Part shown: positions 24,295-33,175 of the stretch, one piece after another
How the letters are laid out: each line of letters begins with the position of its first letter
Numbering within the stretch: position 1 is the stretch's first letter
Origin: Anaerolineales bacterium
GTDB lineage: Bacteria > Chloroflexota > Anaerolineae > Anaerolineales > Villigracilaceae
NCBI GenBank assembly: GCA_014860745.1
Contig: JACZJC010000059.1
Span: 31,197 to 95,196, forward strand
Direction of reading: 5' to 3'
Length of the DNA stretch: 64,000 bases
Program-made: the position numbers and the translations under genes
Notes under the pieces: generated by a model
What the model was told of the DNA's origin: nothing
Database searches by the model: none
The model's input: only the letters and a program-made list of their open reading frames with translations

Positions 24295-27200
24295 ATGAAA
24301 TACCGCATCGAAAAAATCCTTCTCTTCATTATTCTCGCGATCACACTCTCTGCCTGTGTTGCGAACACTCCGCCAACATCGACGGAATCTCAAACACCGC
24401 CAGCCCCCCTTCTGCCTTCCCAGCCTGCCTCCCCCAACTTTAACCGTTCCATTCGCTTCGAACACATCAGCCTCGAACAGGGTCTTTCGCAAAGCGTCAT
24501 CAATGTCATCTTCCAGGACAGCAAGGGTTTTCTCTGGATCGGCACAGAAGATGGATTAAACCGATATGACGGATACAGCTTCAAAGTCTTCAAACCGGAG
24601 GCGGAGAACGAAACCAGCCTGAGTAACCGCTGGATCACATCCATTGTTGAAGATCAGGATGGATACATCTGGATCGGAACGCGCCAGGGAGGATTGAACC
24701 GCTTCGACCCCCGCTCCGGCCTGTTCACCGTATTCAAGCATGACCCCAACGACAAAAATTCCCTGAGCAATAACCGAATCAACGCACTATACATGAGCGA
24801 AAACAATACGCTCTGGGTCGGCACCGACTCAGACCTCGACCGCTTCAATAGTGCAGACGAAACCTTCGTCCATTACCTTGGCGATGAAGATGGCCTGGAA
24901 AACCCCATCACCGCCCTCTACCAGGATTTAAAAGGCTTTCTGTGGATCGGCGTACGCAGCAACGGTCTCTACCAACTGGACGAGGAATCGAACTCGATCA
25001 AGGCTTTTACGACCAGCAACAATATAAATACGCTGAGCGACAATAACATCACCTCCATCACCGAAGACCTCGATGAAAATTTGTGGGTTGCAACTCAAAA
25101 CGGCTTGAACCGCTTCAAAGCCAACACCGAAACCTTCGCGCGTTACATCCACAAGCCTGAGACTCCCGAAAGTATTTCAAGCGACGCTTTGAATAATCTA
25201 TTCATGGACCACAACGGCGTTCTATGGATCGCCACCAATGACGGGCTGGATATCTACAATGCCCAGCTCGACCAGTTCATCCATTACCGCCACGAGCCCT
25301 CGAACCCGGGCAGTGTCAGCAATAATCTCATCCTTTCCATTTTCGAGGACCGCGGCAACGTGATGTGGATCGGGACGAACGGCGGTGGATTGAACAAATA
25401 CAACCGCAGGCAGGATGAATTCGCGTACTATCGGGGCGATCTTTCCAATACCAACAGCCTGAGTGGAAACCTGATCTCCGCGGTTTTTGTGGAACCGAAG
25501 GGCACCGTATGGGTCGGCACCCTCGATAGCGGCCTCAACCGTTTCAGTCCCGCCACGGGTGAATTCAAACAGTTCCACCACGATCCATCAAATCCCAACA
25601 GTTTGAGCAGCGATCAGATCTATTCCATCCTGGTGGACCGCCACGGCACATTATGGGTCGGAACATCGAATGCCTTGAATCTCTTCGACCCAAACACCGG
25701 GGTATCCCGCCGTTTTGAACCGCTTGATGATGAAAATAGTTTGTCGGGTGTGCCGGTCTATGCGATTTACGAAGACCGCCGCGGAAATATCTGGCTGGGA
25801 ACCAACGAAGGGCTTGACCAATTCAACCCCGTCACAGAGACATTCACCAACTATCGGTATGAATCGCAAAACCCGAACAGCCTCAGCGATTCGCAGGTGG
25901 TAGCGATCAAGGAGGACCTGCAAGGCGATCTCTGGGTTGGAACCATGGATGGCGGCCTGAACCGTTTTGAATATGGCGGCGGGAATTTCATCCGCTATCA
26001 AAACCGCCGCGGCGACCCCAAAAGCCTTAGCAACGATACTATTCTGTCCATTTATGAAAGCAAGAATGGCACCTTATGGGTCGGCACCGCTGGCGGTGGA
26101 TTGAACCGCTATGATTTCAAAACAGATTCATTTACCTCGTTTACCGAAAAAGACGGCCTCCCCAACAACGTGATCAACGGCATTCTGGAAGATCCTGAAA
26201 ACAATCTATGGCTGAGCACAAATTACGGGCTGTCGCGCTTCAACCCATTCACCCTCGAATTTCGGAATTACACCGTCAGCGACGGGCTGCAAAGCAACGA
26301 ATTCAATTCCAACGCCCATGCCATCACCCCCCACGGCGAAATGTATTTCGGCGGCATCAATGGCATAAATTTTTTCGACCCGCTCTCCATCACCACGGAC
26401 AACTACGTCCCTCCCATCGTGCTGACTTCGCTTACCCAGAACGGCGAGCCAATGACAACCGAAGTGCGCGTGGAGGCTTTGGAAGAGATCACCCTGCAAT
26501 GGCCCAATAACTCCTTTGAGTTCGAATTTGCCGCGCTATCCTACAGCCAGCCCAACAAAAACCAGTATGCATATCTGCTGGAAAACTTCGACGAGGGCTG
26601 GAACTATATCGGCGCAAAACATAGCAGTCGTTACACAAACCTGCCCGGCGGAACGTATACACTAAAATTACGCGGGTCGAACAGCGATGGCACGTGGAAC
26701 AACCAGGGTCATTCCATCCGGATCACGGTCATACCCCCGGTTTGGGAAACCTGGTGGTTCAGAGGGTTGTTTATTCTCACGTTCGGTACGGTGGTAGCTG
26801 CGGGTTATCGCTGGAGGGTCAAAACAATTGAAAGCCGCAACCGCCAGCTTGAGAACCTCGTCCAAAGGCGCACGTCTGACCTCGAAAAACGCACGCGCGA
26901 CATCGAAGCCTTGTACGAGGCAGATGAGCGCATCATTCGAAACGTAACCTTGAACCAGGTCTTCCAAACCCTGGTGGATGTTTCCGTTTCCGTTCTCAAA
27001 GCGGACCGAAGTGTGGTCTTCGTCTGGAACGAAGAAAAGAAAAAAATACTGCCTTACATCAGCAGGGGTTTTCAGCCCGAAACTTTATATGCCCTCAACT
27101 TTGACGACGGCGAGGGCATGGCCGGCAAAGCCATGATGACCGGCGAAGCCGTCATTGTCGCCGACCTGAATATAAACACCCTGCGCGGCGACCTGCAAAC

Positions 27201-28005
27201 CGTCATTCGCAATGAAGGCATTCAATCCTACGCCCACTTCCCGATCGTCGTGGATGGAAAAGTGGTGGCAATCTTCAACGTGGCATACACTCGCCCGAAC
27301 GCGCTCCACGAAGACTCCATCCGCCTTTTCACCGCGCTGGCCAACCGCGCATCTTTGGCAATCGCAAACATGGAATTATTCGAACAGACGAAGGACCTGG
27401 CAGTGATGGAGGAACGCAACCGCCTCGCCCGTGACCTGCATGACAGCGCCAAACAAAAGGCTTTTGCCGCGCTCGCGCAGTTGGGGACCGCCAACGGCAT
27501 CATCAGGACCAAGCCGGAAGAAGTCATCCCGCATCTGAACGAGGCGGAAACACTCGTCTATGAGGTGATCCAGGAACTGACCTTCCTCATCCAGGAGATA
27601 TACCCGATCGCCCTGCAGGAAAAAGGCCTGCCGACCACATTGCGGGAATATGTCTTCGAGTGGGAAAATCGCAACGATGCAGTGGTCAACCTCACGGTCC
27701 AGAACGAGCGGCCGCTCCCACTGGAAGTGGAACAGGCTGTGTATCGTTTCATCCAGGAGGCGCTTGCCAACGTTTCACGTCACAGCAAGGCGGGGCGGGT
27801 GGATATCTCGGTGGTTTATAATCCAGAATCGCTGCAGGTCATCGTCGCTGACGACGGCCATGGTTTCGACATGAATCAAAAGGCAAAAGGCATGGGCTTC
27901 CGTTCGATGCGTGAACGTATCAGCAGCATTCGCGGAACAGTTCAAATTCAAAGCGCGCCCGGGCAGGGGACACGCCTGATAGCGCAATTACCGATAAAAG
28001 GCTGA
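24295..28005 (+). CDS. Two-component propeller sensor histidine kinase (HPK7/NarX type)
   Basis: 1236 residues. An N-terminal lipoprotein-like signal ends in LSAC (Cys21). Fourteen Reg_prop repeats follow (about 55-700; pattern S-L-S-x-x-x-I-x-x-I-x-x-D-x-x-G-x-L-W-x-G-T-x-x-G-L-N), enough for two seven-bladed propellers, then a Y_Y_Y domain (about 735-805), one membrane helix (about 815-835), a coiled coil, a GAF domain (about 880-1020), a HisKA_3 domain with phospho-acceptor His1049 in RDLHDSAKQK, and a C-terminal HATPase (ADDGHGF, GMGFRSM). The propellers should sense an extracellular, probably glycan-like, ligand. The partner regulator follows 17 bases downstream. Confidence 0.92.
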   Translation: MKYRIEKILLFIILAITLSACVANTPPTSTESQTPPAPLLPSQPASPNFNRSIRFEHISLEQGLSQSVINVIFQDSKGFLWIGTEDGLNRYDGYSFKVFKPEAENETSLSNRWITSIVEDQDGYIWIGTRQGGLNRFDPRSGLFTVFKHDPNDKNSLSNNRINALYMSENNTLWVGTDSDLDRFNSADETFVHYLGDEDGLENPITALYQDLKGFLWIGVRSNGLYQLDEESNSIKAFTTSNNINTLSDNNITSITEDLDENLWVATQNGLNRFKANTETFARYIHKPETPESISSDALNNLFMDHNGVLWIATNDGLDIYNAQLDQFIHYRHEPSNPGSVSNNLILSIFEDRGNVMWIGTNGGGLNKYNRRQDEFAYYRGDLSNTNSLSGNLISAVFVEPKGTVWVGTLDSGLNRFSPATGEFKQFHHDPSNPNSLSSDQIYSILVDRHGTLWVGTSNALNLFDPNTGVSRRFEPLDDENSLSGVPVYAIYEDRRGNIWLGTNEGLDQFNPVTETFTNYRYESQNPNSLSDSQVVAIKEDLQGDLWVGTMDGGLNRFEYGGGNFIRYQNRRGDPKSLSNDTILSIYESKNGTLWVGTAGGGLNRYDFKTDSFTSFTEKDGLPNNVINGILEDPENNLWLSTNYGLSRFNPFTLEFRNYTVSDGLQSNEFNSNAHAITPHGEMYFGGINGINFFDPLSITTDNYVPPIVLTSLTQNGEPMTTEVRVEALEEITLQWPNNSFEFEFAALSYSQPNKNQYAYLLENFDEGWNYIGAKHSSRYTNLPGGTYTLKLRGSNSDGTWNNQGHSIRITVIPPVWETWWFRGLFILTFGTVVAAGYRWRVKTIESRNRQLENLVQRRTSDLEKRTRDIEALYEADERIIRNVTLNQVFQTLVDVSVSVLKADRSVVFVWNEEKKKILPYISRGFQPETLYALNFDDGEGMAGKAMMTGEAVIVADLNINTLRGDLQTVIRNEGIQSYAHFPIVVDGKVVAIFNVAYTRPNALHEDSIRLFTALANRASLAIANMELFEQTKDLAVMEERNRLARDLHDSAKQKAFAALAQLGTANGIIRTKPEEVIPHLNEAETLVYEVIQELTFLIQEIYPIALQEKGLPTTLREYVFEWENRNDAVVNLTVQNERPLPLEVEQAVYRFIQEALANVSRHSKAGRVDISVVYNPESLQVIVADDGHGFDMNQKAKGMGFRSMRERISSIRGTVQIQSAPGQGTRLIAQLPIKG

Positions 28006-28022
28006 AAGCAGGAGTAATTATC

Positions 28023-28694
28023 ATGAAACATCATCGCACAACCATCTTGATCGCAGACGACCATGAAGTGGTACGGAACGGGATTCGTTCCTACCTTGAA
28101 ACGATTTCCGATTTTCAGGTAGTGGGTGAATCGGCCTCCGGGGAGGAAACGCTCAGCATGGTTGCGGAGTTGATTCCGGATATTGTCCTTTTGGACCTGA
28201 TCATGCCTGGCATGGACGGGATCGAAACCACACGGCGGGTAAAGCAGGTCAGCCCGCGTTCGCAGGTGGTGGTATTGACTTCCTATCATGAGGATGTGCA
28301 TATTTTTCCCGCGCTCAAAGCGGGGGCCATTTCCTACATTCTCAAGGATATGAAAATGGAAAAACTGGTGGAAGTGCTTCACCGGGCTGTGCAGGGGGAG
28401 GTTACGCTTCATCCGCGGGTGGCAGCCCGTGTCCTCCAGAATATTCGCGGCGAAAACAGCGGAGAGCAGCCGCTTTTCACCGAGCTGACCGATCGCGAGA
28501 CGGACGTATTGAAACTGATTGCAAACGGACTGACGAACAGCCAGATCGCCGAAAAACTTGTCATCAGCGAAAATACGGTGAAGGGGCACGTCAGCAATAT
28601 CCTCAGCAAACTGCATCTTGCAGACCGCACTCAGGTGGCTGTATATGCCTGGCAGCAGGGAATAGTGAACAGGAATAGTACAACAAAGGGTTAA
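28023..28694 (+). CDS. NarL/FixJ-family response regulator
   Basis: 223 residues. The receiver domain (about 7-122) has the acidic pair in ADDHE, phospho-acceptor Asp58 in VLLDLIMPGMDG, a Thr in VVLTSYH and Lys in YILKDM. The C-terminal LuxR-type helix-turn-helix (about 148-210) has LTDRETDVLKLIANGLTNSQIA and VSNILSKL. It is the cognate regulator of the propeller kinase just upstream, which it follows after 17 bases. The targets are unknown; the neighbouring transporter is a possible one (inference). Confidence 0.94.
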   Translation: MKHHRTTILIADDHEVVRNGIRSYLETISDFQVVGESASGEETLSMVAELIPDIVLLDLIMPGMDGIETTRRVKQVSPRSQVVVLTSYHEDVHIFPALKAGAISYILKDMKMEKLVEVLHRAVQGEVTLHPRVAARVLQNIRGENSGEQPLFTELTDRETDVLKLIANGLTNSQIAEKLVISENTVKGHVSNILSKLHLADRTQVAVYAWQQGIVNRNSTTKG

Positions 28695-28718
28695 CCTGCG
28701 AAATTAGCCGCTTAAACG

Positions 28719-28753
28719 AAAGGACACTGCCATGCGGGGCAGTGTCCTTTTTA
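28719..28753 (+). terminator. Rho-independent terminator after the two-component pair
   Basis: A perfect 13-base-pair stem (28719-28731 with 28738-28750, AAAGGACACTGCC), a six-base loop and a T-run. Confidence 0.9.
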
Positions 28754-28770
28754 TCAACCTTGGGTGGTCT

Positions 28771-29520
28771 CTATTGACCCATTTCAGCCAACGCCGCTTC
28801 GATCTGCTGTTGGAAGACTTCAAAGGTCTGTGCGCCTTCGATCAGGGCGGTCTTTTCCTCGCCATTGACGGTATAGGTCAGGATGAAGGAGGGAGTTGCT
28901 TGAATACCCGCACTGATGCCGTCTTTCATATCCTCTTCGATGAGGTCCTTGTATTTTCTGTCATTGAAACAAGTGTTGAACTCGTCCATGTTTAAATCAA
29001 GTTTTTCCGCAAAGGCCACAAGACGCCGGTCGGCGAACGCGCCTACATTCTCACCGGCCTGGTTGGCAAAAATGATGTCGTGCATTTCCCAGAATTTACC
29101 CTGGTCGCCTGCGCAATACGCCGCCTCGGCAGATGACGCAGATTCTGCGCCAATGAACTCTCCGAAGGAACGGTAGACAAAATAAACCGTTCCATTTTCA
29201 ACATAGGTTTTTATTAAAGCCTCTTCCGTGTTTTCGTAGAAAACTCGGCAGAAAGGACACTGGAAATCCGAGTATTCATAGATCTTAATCGGGGCGTTTG
29301 GGTCTCCCACGGCGTTGAAATTTACATTTGGACGGTTAATCTCCGGCGCGGAAGCAACCTCACCTGCGGGCTTGAACATGGGATAGATGAACAAAAAAGC
29401 CACCAGGATCGCGCCGACGGAGATCAAGCCGATGGCGATCAGACGTGAACGCTGTTCCTTCCGCCGGATCTGCTCTCTGCGCGCCTGTCGTTTGCTCATT
29501 TCTTTCTCTTTACTGGTCAT
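28771..29520 (-). CDS. Membrane-anchored DsbA-like thiol oxidoreductase
   Basis: 249 residues. A positively charged N-terminus (1-26) precedes one membrane helix (about 27-47), so the catalytic domain faces outward. The thioredoxin fold has a CPFC active site (Cys88-Cys91) in SDFQCPFC, an inserted helical domain and the cis-proline strand IQATPSFI. Two further cysteines (in AYCAGD and NTCFND) may form a structural pair. It oxidises or isomerises disulfides in exported proteins, as in the DsbA/BdbD group. The ATG has a good Shine-Dalgarno site (GAGGAG). Confidence 0.9.
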   Translation of the reverse strand: MTSKEKEMSKRQARREQIRRKEQRSRLIAIGLISVGAILVAFLFIYPMFKPAGEVASAPEINRPNVNFNAVGDPNAPIKIYEYSDFQCPFCRVFYENTEEALIKTYVENGTVYFVYRSFGEFIGAESASSAEAAYCAGDQGKFWEMHDIIFANQAGENVGAFADRRLVAFAEKLDLNMDEFNTCFNDRKYKDLIEEDMKDGISAGIQATPSFILTYTVNGEEKTALIEGAQTFEVFQQQIEAALAEMGQ

Positions 29521-29605
29521 GCTAACTCCTCAAGTTTTAATGAATGGTTGTAAATTTTCCCATTTGAAAGGGGATTTGTCTAGGAAAGGGTTAATATGCT
29601 CTTAT

Positions 29606-30445
29606 TTATTCATGGAGGCGTGCATCCATCCAGAGAGTCATGGTTTTGAAAACTTCCACCTGCTCGGGCTCATTGTGAAGCTCATGATAAGCGCCTTCCC
29701 ACATAACCAGTGTGCTTTTTTCCTTTAGGGGAGCGGCAAACTCCGTACTGCTGGATGGGAAATCGATTTCGTCCGCTTTGCCGTGCATGAGCAATAAAGG
29801 CAGGGAAAACTCACCGGCATGTTCCAATGTCCACCTGGTGACGCCAAGCATCACCTTGCCAAAGCCAAGGGAAATTTTATCATGCACAAGCGGGTCATTC
29901 CGGTAGGCTTCCACGACTGCTTTATTTCTCGAAAGCGCAGCAGTATTCAATCCGCTGGGAAGGGTTGTATTCGGCATCAATGATCCAAGCACCTTTGCGG
30001 CTAAAATCTTGGCGGGTTGTTTTTCAAGGGCGGTATGCAGACCGGAACTGGTGGCAATCACTCCTTTTATATTCGGCTTGCGAAGCAAACCATAATGCAG
30101 GACCAGAATCCCGCCGAGGCTGTGTCCATACAAAAAGAGCGGCAGGCCCGGGTAGCGCAGGCGCGCCTGTTCAAGCATCACGTCAATATCCTGCATGAAA
30201 TCTTCACTCGAAGAAATATGCCCACGCGGCCCGCTGGAACGTCCATGCCCGCGCAGGTCGCAGGTAAATAAAATGAAACCTTCCTTCCCAAAAGCTTCCG
30301 CCACATGCGCATAGCGTGCACTGTGCTCGCCGAGACCATGCACAAGGCATACGACTGCTTTGGGTTGCACGACAGCAGGTTCCCAAACTTGCGCAAAAAT
30401 TTCCAAATCATCGCGAGTCTTCCAATTCATTTCCTGATGATTCAT
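29606..30445 (-). CDS. Alpha/beta hydrolase, monoacylglycerol lipase-like
   Basis: About 279 residues from ATG 30445, which has GGAGAA upstream and follows the stop of the previous gene by one base. The fold is the alpha/beta hydrolase: an oxyanion strand CLVHGLGEHSARY, LRGHGRSSGPRGH, the nucleophile elbow GHSLGG, the acid region LMHGKADEIDFP and a late histidine in GAYHELHNEP. This set is typical of bacterial monoglyceride lipases and lysophospholipases. There is no signal peptide. It is the last gene of the minus-strand cluster that starts near 38.9 kb. Confidence 0.88.
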   Translation of the reverse strand: MNHQEMNWKTRDDLEIFAQVWEPAVVQPKAVVCLVHGLGEHSARYAHVAEAFGKEGFILFTCDLRGHGRSSGPRGHISSSEDFMQDIDVMLEQARLRYPGLPLFLYGHSLGGILVLHYGLLRKPNIKGVIATSSGLHTALEKQPAKILAAKVLGSLMPNTTLPSGLNTAALSRNKAVVEAYRNDPLVHDKISLGFGKVMLGVTRWTLEHAGEFSLPLLLMHGKADEIDFPSSSTEFAAPLKEKSTLVMWEGAYHELHNEPEQVEVFKTMTLWMDARLHE

Positions 30446-30446
30446 T

Positions 30447-31052
30447 TCATTCTCCAATGGTAAGCTTAAATTCACACTGATGAGCGCCCATGGCCCGGCA
30501 GGAACGTTCTTCGATATCATAGACCTGGCCATCCGCCCAATATAAACATTCGCGGATCAATCCGAGGGTAACGAAACAGATCGGAGCGGCATCGGTTTGA
30601 TCTAAAGTGGTAGGCGAGGTCTGGTCGACCAGAAGCAGGTCAAGGTCGAGGGTATGAACCGTGATGTCCCCTTTTTCCGCGCTCAAAATACGTGCAAGCA
30701 ATTCAAGCGCGGGTTTTCGCCGCAGTGATTTTGGAAGTCCGCGCAGAAGTGCGGATTGAGTTTTGATGGCAAGGGAGGAATCGTTCAATAAATTTTTCCA
30801 AAGCTTTGTACCGATCCGCATGAGGATGCCGCGCGCGCCGCGTCCGTAGTAGGTGCGAAGCGCCGATTGCAATGTTGAATAGGCTTTCGAAATGCGCTCG
30901 TCGTCCAGCCCCAAAAAATGAGCCGGGTGCGCCCATTCCTTTGGCAGGCCAGCCTTTGATAATACCGCGGAAAAAGTTTCGTGGCCGATCTCCGTCGAAA
31001 GCGCCTCGACAAACCTTCGCATGATATGGGATGGAAAAGCAGTCTCCTTCAT
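30447..31052 (-). CDS. V4R-domain-like small-molecule-binding protein
   Basis: 201 residues, no signal peptide. The N-terminal half is helical (RRFVEALSTEIGHETFSAVLSKAGLP) and the C-terminal half resembles the V4R (4-vinyl reductase) domain, ending in the typical turn YDIEERSCRAMGAHQCEFKL, whose two cysteines match the usual late-cysteine positions. Such domains bind hydrophobic or heme-like ligands and often act as sensors. It overlaps the upstream GNAT gene by four bases (ATGA) and precedes the lipase by one base, so it may sense a lipid-like ligand for this cluster (inference). Confidence 0.68.
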   Translation of the reverse strand: MKETAFPSHIMRRFVEALSTEIGHETFSAVLSKAGLPKEWAHPAHFLGLDDERISKAYSTLQSALRTYYGRGARGILMRIGTKLWKNLLNDSSLAIKTQSALLRGLPKSLRRKPALELLARILSAEKGDITVHTLDLDLLLVDQTSPTTLDQTDAAPICFVTLGLIRECLYWADGQVYDIEERSCRAMGAHQCEFKLTIGE

Positions 31053-31912
31053 GAACCATCCACAGCATGAACGAGCACAGGGAAATATTCGCCTGTGCGA
31101 ACAAAACCCATCTTTTCATAAAGTGCCAGCGAGGCATGATTATCCGATTGCGTGTTGACCGAAAGTTTATCGATTCGATCTGCAGACAAATATCGGAGCA
31201 GATCATCCACCAAAGCCCGGCCGACGCCCCTGCCCTGCGCCTCGGGCTGGACCCCAAGCCTGGCCAGGTGCGCGCCAAATGGATTCCCTGTACTGATCTG
31301 ATAGCCGATCACGCCCGATTCGTTCTCGGCAACTGTGGCATGCAGCGACTGCGAATACGCTCTTTGCAGCGAATCAACAGTGTTGTGCCAGAAATTACCG
31401 AACGCCACCAGATCCACGCTTGCGATCGTGGGTATATCCGCCTCCTGCATGGGGCGGATTTTGATTTCATACGGGGCGGGGAGCAAACGCGCAGTCTTCA
31501 CATGGATTTGTAATAGAACGATTTCCTGTGTTACTTTAAACCTGCTGGCAAGCAGGATATTTTGAAACCACTGTTTCGTAACGATCGCTGTTATTTTAGC
31601 CTGTGGGTTGAAATTCGCAATATCCTCCCGCGCCACCTCCCAAAGAGCCGACCAGACCTCGAGACCAGAAAGTTCCCGCTGAAAAGAAAAAAGCCTGATC
31701 CAGGCTACATGCTGCGGGTCTTCCGGACAGGCAAGGGCGGCAATGATGCGTCCGTTATCCTCCAACACCCAGTAATTCCTTGAACCGATCCATTCGAGGG
31801 CAGACCGCCAATCCAGATGGCGGTGGGTATTTGCTTCATGAAAAATGAGACTTGCGATCTGGCGGTGGTCCTCCCCGATCGCAGGGCGTATCTTCAAATT
31901 AAGGTTGATCAT
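31049..31912 (-). CDS. GNAT-family N-acetyltransferase, double-domain
   Basis: 287 residues with two GNAT-like halves. The N-terminal half (1-140) is degenerate. The C-terminal half (about 150-285) has the acetyl-CoA loop in RLGVQPEAQGRGVGRALVDDLL (Q/R-x-x-G-x-G/A) and the late block LALYEKMGFVRTGEYFPV. It acetylates an unknown amine. Four-base overlaps with both neighbours (TPR upstream, V4R downstream) indicate a single transcript. Confidence 0.85.
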   Translation of the reverse strand: MINLNLKIRPAIGEDHRQIASLIFHEANTHRHLDWRSALEWIGSRNYWVLEDNGRIIAALACPEDPQHVAWIRLFSFQRELSGLEVWSALWEVAREDIANFNPQAKITAIVTKQWFQNILLASRFKVTQEIVLLQIHVKTARLLPAPYEIKIRPMQEADIPTIASVDLVAFGNFWHNTVDSLQRAYSQSLHATVAENESGVIGYQISTGNPFGAHLARLGVQPEAQGRGVGRALVDDLLRYLSADRIDKLSVNTQSDNHASLALYEKMGFVRTGEYFPVLVHAVDGS

Positions 31913-32430
31913 TTGATAAAACGAAGGAAGAATCTCAGAATTCGTTCAAAAAATCCCGGCGTCTTTTTGGCTTCCAGAGACCCCATCATTTTAAAGGCGG
32001 ATTCGGTTATCCTGCCCGACTTCAATTTAAGAGCGGCAGCGGATTTCATGACCATGGCGCGCAGGTCGCCTTCATCCGCCTGCCTGAATAATTCAGCCGA
32101 ACGTTCGTAATTTTCAATGGCATCGTCAGTTCGATTCAAGCCTTCCAGCGCGGCGGCAATGTTTCCCAGCGCCATGGCTTGCCGTTTTATATCCCCGCTC
32201 TCTTCAAAAATTTTATCCGTTCCGAGCGCGGCATCCAGCGACTCCTGCGGCCTGCCGGCTTGCAGCAGGGCCACGCTCATGTTGTTTTTCATCTCTGCGG
32301 CCATTAACCCCGCCCGCCCCAGAGTATATCCTTCCGCGGCCTGGCGGAATAATTCGGCAGCTTCCCCGAATTTTTTATTCACAAACGCCTGCTTGCCCTG
32401 CGCTTCAAGTTGATTGGGTTCGAATGTCAT
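31909..32430 (-). CDS. Small TPR protein
   Basis: 173 residues with three to four TPR-like helix pairs (for example NKKFGEAAELFRQAAEGY, NMSVALLQAGRPQESLDAAL, LGNIAAALEGLNRTDDAIENY). There is no membrane segment; the C-terminus is basic (ERILRFFLRFIK). It probably acts as a protein-binding adaptor. It lies 26 bases after the XRE regulator gene and overlaps the GNAT gene. Confidence 0.8.
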   Translation of the reverse strand: MTFEPNQLEAQGKQAFVNKKFGEAAELFRQAAEGYTLGRAGLMAAEMKNNMSVALLQAGRPQESLDAALGTDKIFEESGDIKRQAMALGNIAAALEGLNRTDDAIENYERSAELFRQADEGDLRAMVMKSAAALKLKSGRITESAFKMMGSLEAKKTPGFFERILRFFLRFIK

Positions 32431-32456
32431 GGAATTTAATATTTTGTGTTGAATTT

Positions 32457-33131
32457 CTATAACGTAATATCGAGCAGACCTTCCGCAACCGAGCGCAATT
32501 TTTCACGCGACATATCGCTCATCTTCATTGCCAGTTCGAGGTAAGGACGGTTCACAGGCTGGCAGACAAAGGCCTGCATCTCTGCCGGGAGCTCGATGAA
32601 TTTCTGCATGGCACGCTGGTTATTCAGCCACAGACCGACCGGTCCGCTTTGATCGAAGAAGACATCGATGCGGCTTCCCAGCACCGTCAAAATCGATTCA
32701 AGCTCCGGCACCGTAATGGCTTTCTCCCCCAGTTCATAGGCTTTCAGTTTCGACTGAGAAATCCCGACCTCGGTTGCAATCTGGCGGATGGACATGTTCG
32801 CGTTCGTGCGTTCCTGGCGTAACAACGCGCCGATCATGCGCTGGCGCAGGGCAATCAAGCGCGGCACATCCACAGATTCCATCACGGAGGATGCGTCAGA
32901 TTTCGTCTCATTTCCCCAGAAATGCGAGATCGGTAATTTCAAGAAATAAACCAGGGTTTCCAGCTCGGGCAGGGAGGGGGCGCGGCGCCCTTCCTCATAA
33001 GCGCGGAACAAACCGGGCTTAATCCCGATCGCATCCGCGCATTCCTTGATGCTGCGCCGCTCTGCGATGCGGGCATCCCGGATTAATAACCCAAGTTTTT
33101 TTTCCCGTAAGGTGATTTGAGCGTTATTCAT
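32457..33131 (-). CDS. Double-HTH XRE-family regulator
   Basis: 224 residues. Two helix-turn-helix domains of the Cro/CI type lie at about 9-70 (RRSIKECADAIGIKPGLFRAYEEGRRAPSLP, here spanning the HTH) and 95-150 (MSIRQIATEVGISQSKLKAYELG). The tail (about 165-224) is helical and may mediate dimer formation. Two HTH domains in one chain suggest binding to a two-part operator. It starts 44 bases after the CpaF gene and is probably in the same transcript, so it may regulate the cluster. Confidence 0.85.
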   Translation of the reverse strand: MNNAQITLREKKLGLLIRDARIAERRSIKECADAIGIKPGLFRAYEEGRRAPSLPELETLVYFLKLPISHFWGNETKSDASSVMESVDVPRLIALRQRMIGALLRQERTNANMSIRQIATEVGISQSKLKAYELGEKAITVPELESILTVLGSRIDVFFDQSGPVGLWLNNQRAMQKFIELPAEMQAFVCQPVNRPYLELAMKMSDMSREKLRSVAEGLLDITL

Positions 33132-33175
33132 GAGTCCTCATCATTGGTTGGATGCCTAGATTATAGCAGAGTGTT

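Noticed and set aside
24295..26400. Repetitive DNA in the propeller kinase gene as a possible tandem repeat
   Set aside because: The repetition is at protein level (14 Reg_prop blades) with diverged codons; it is a domain repeat, not a DNA repeat.
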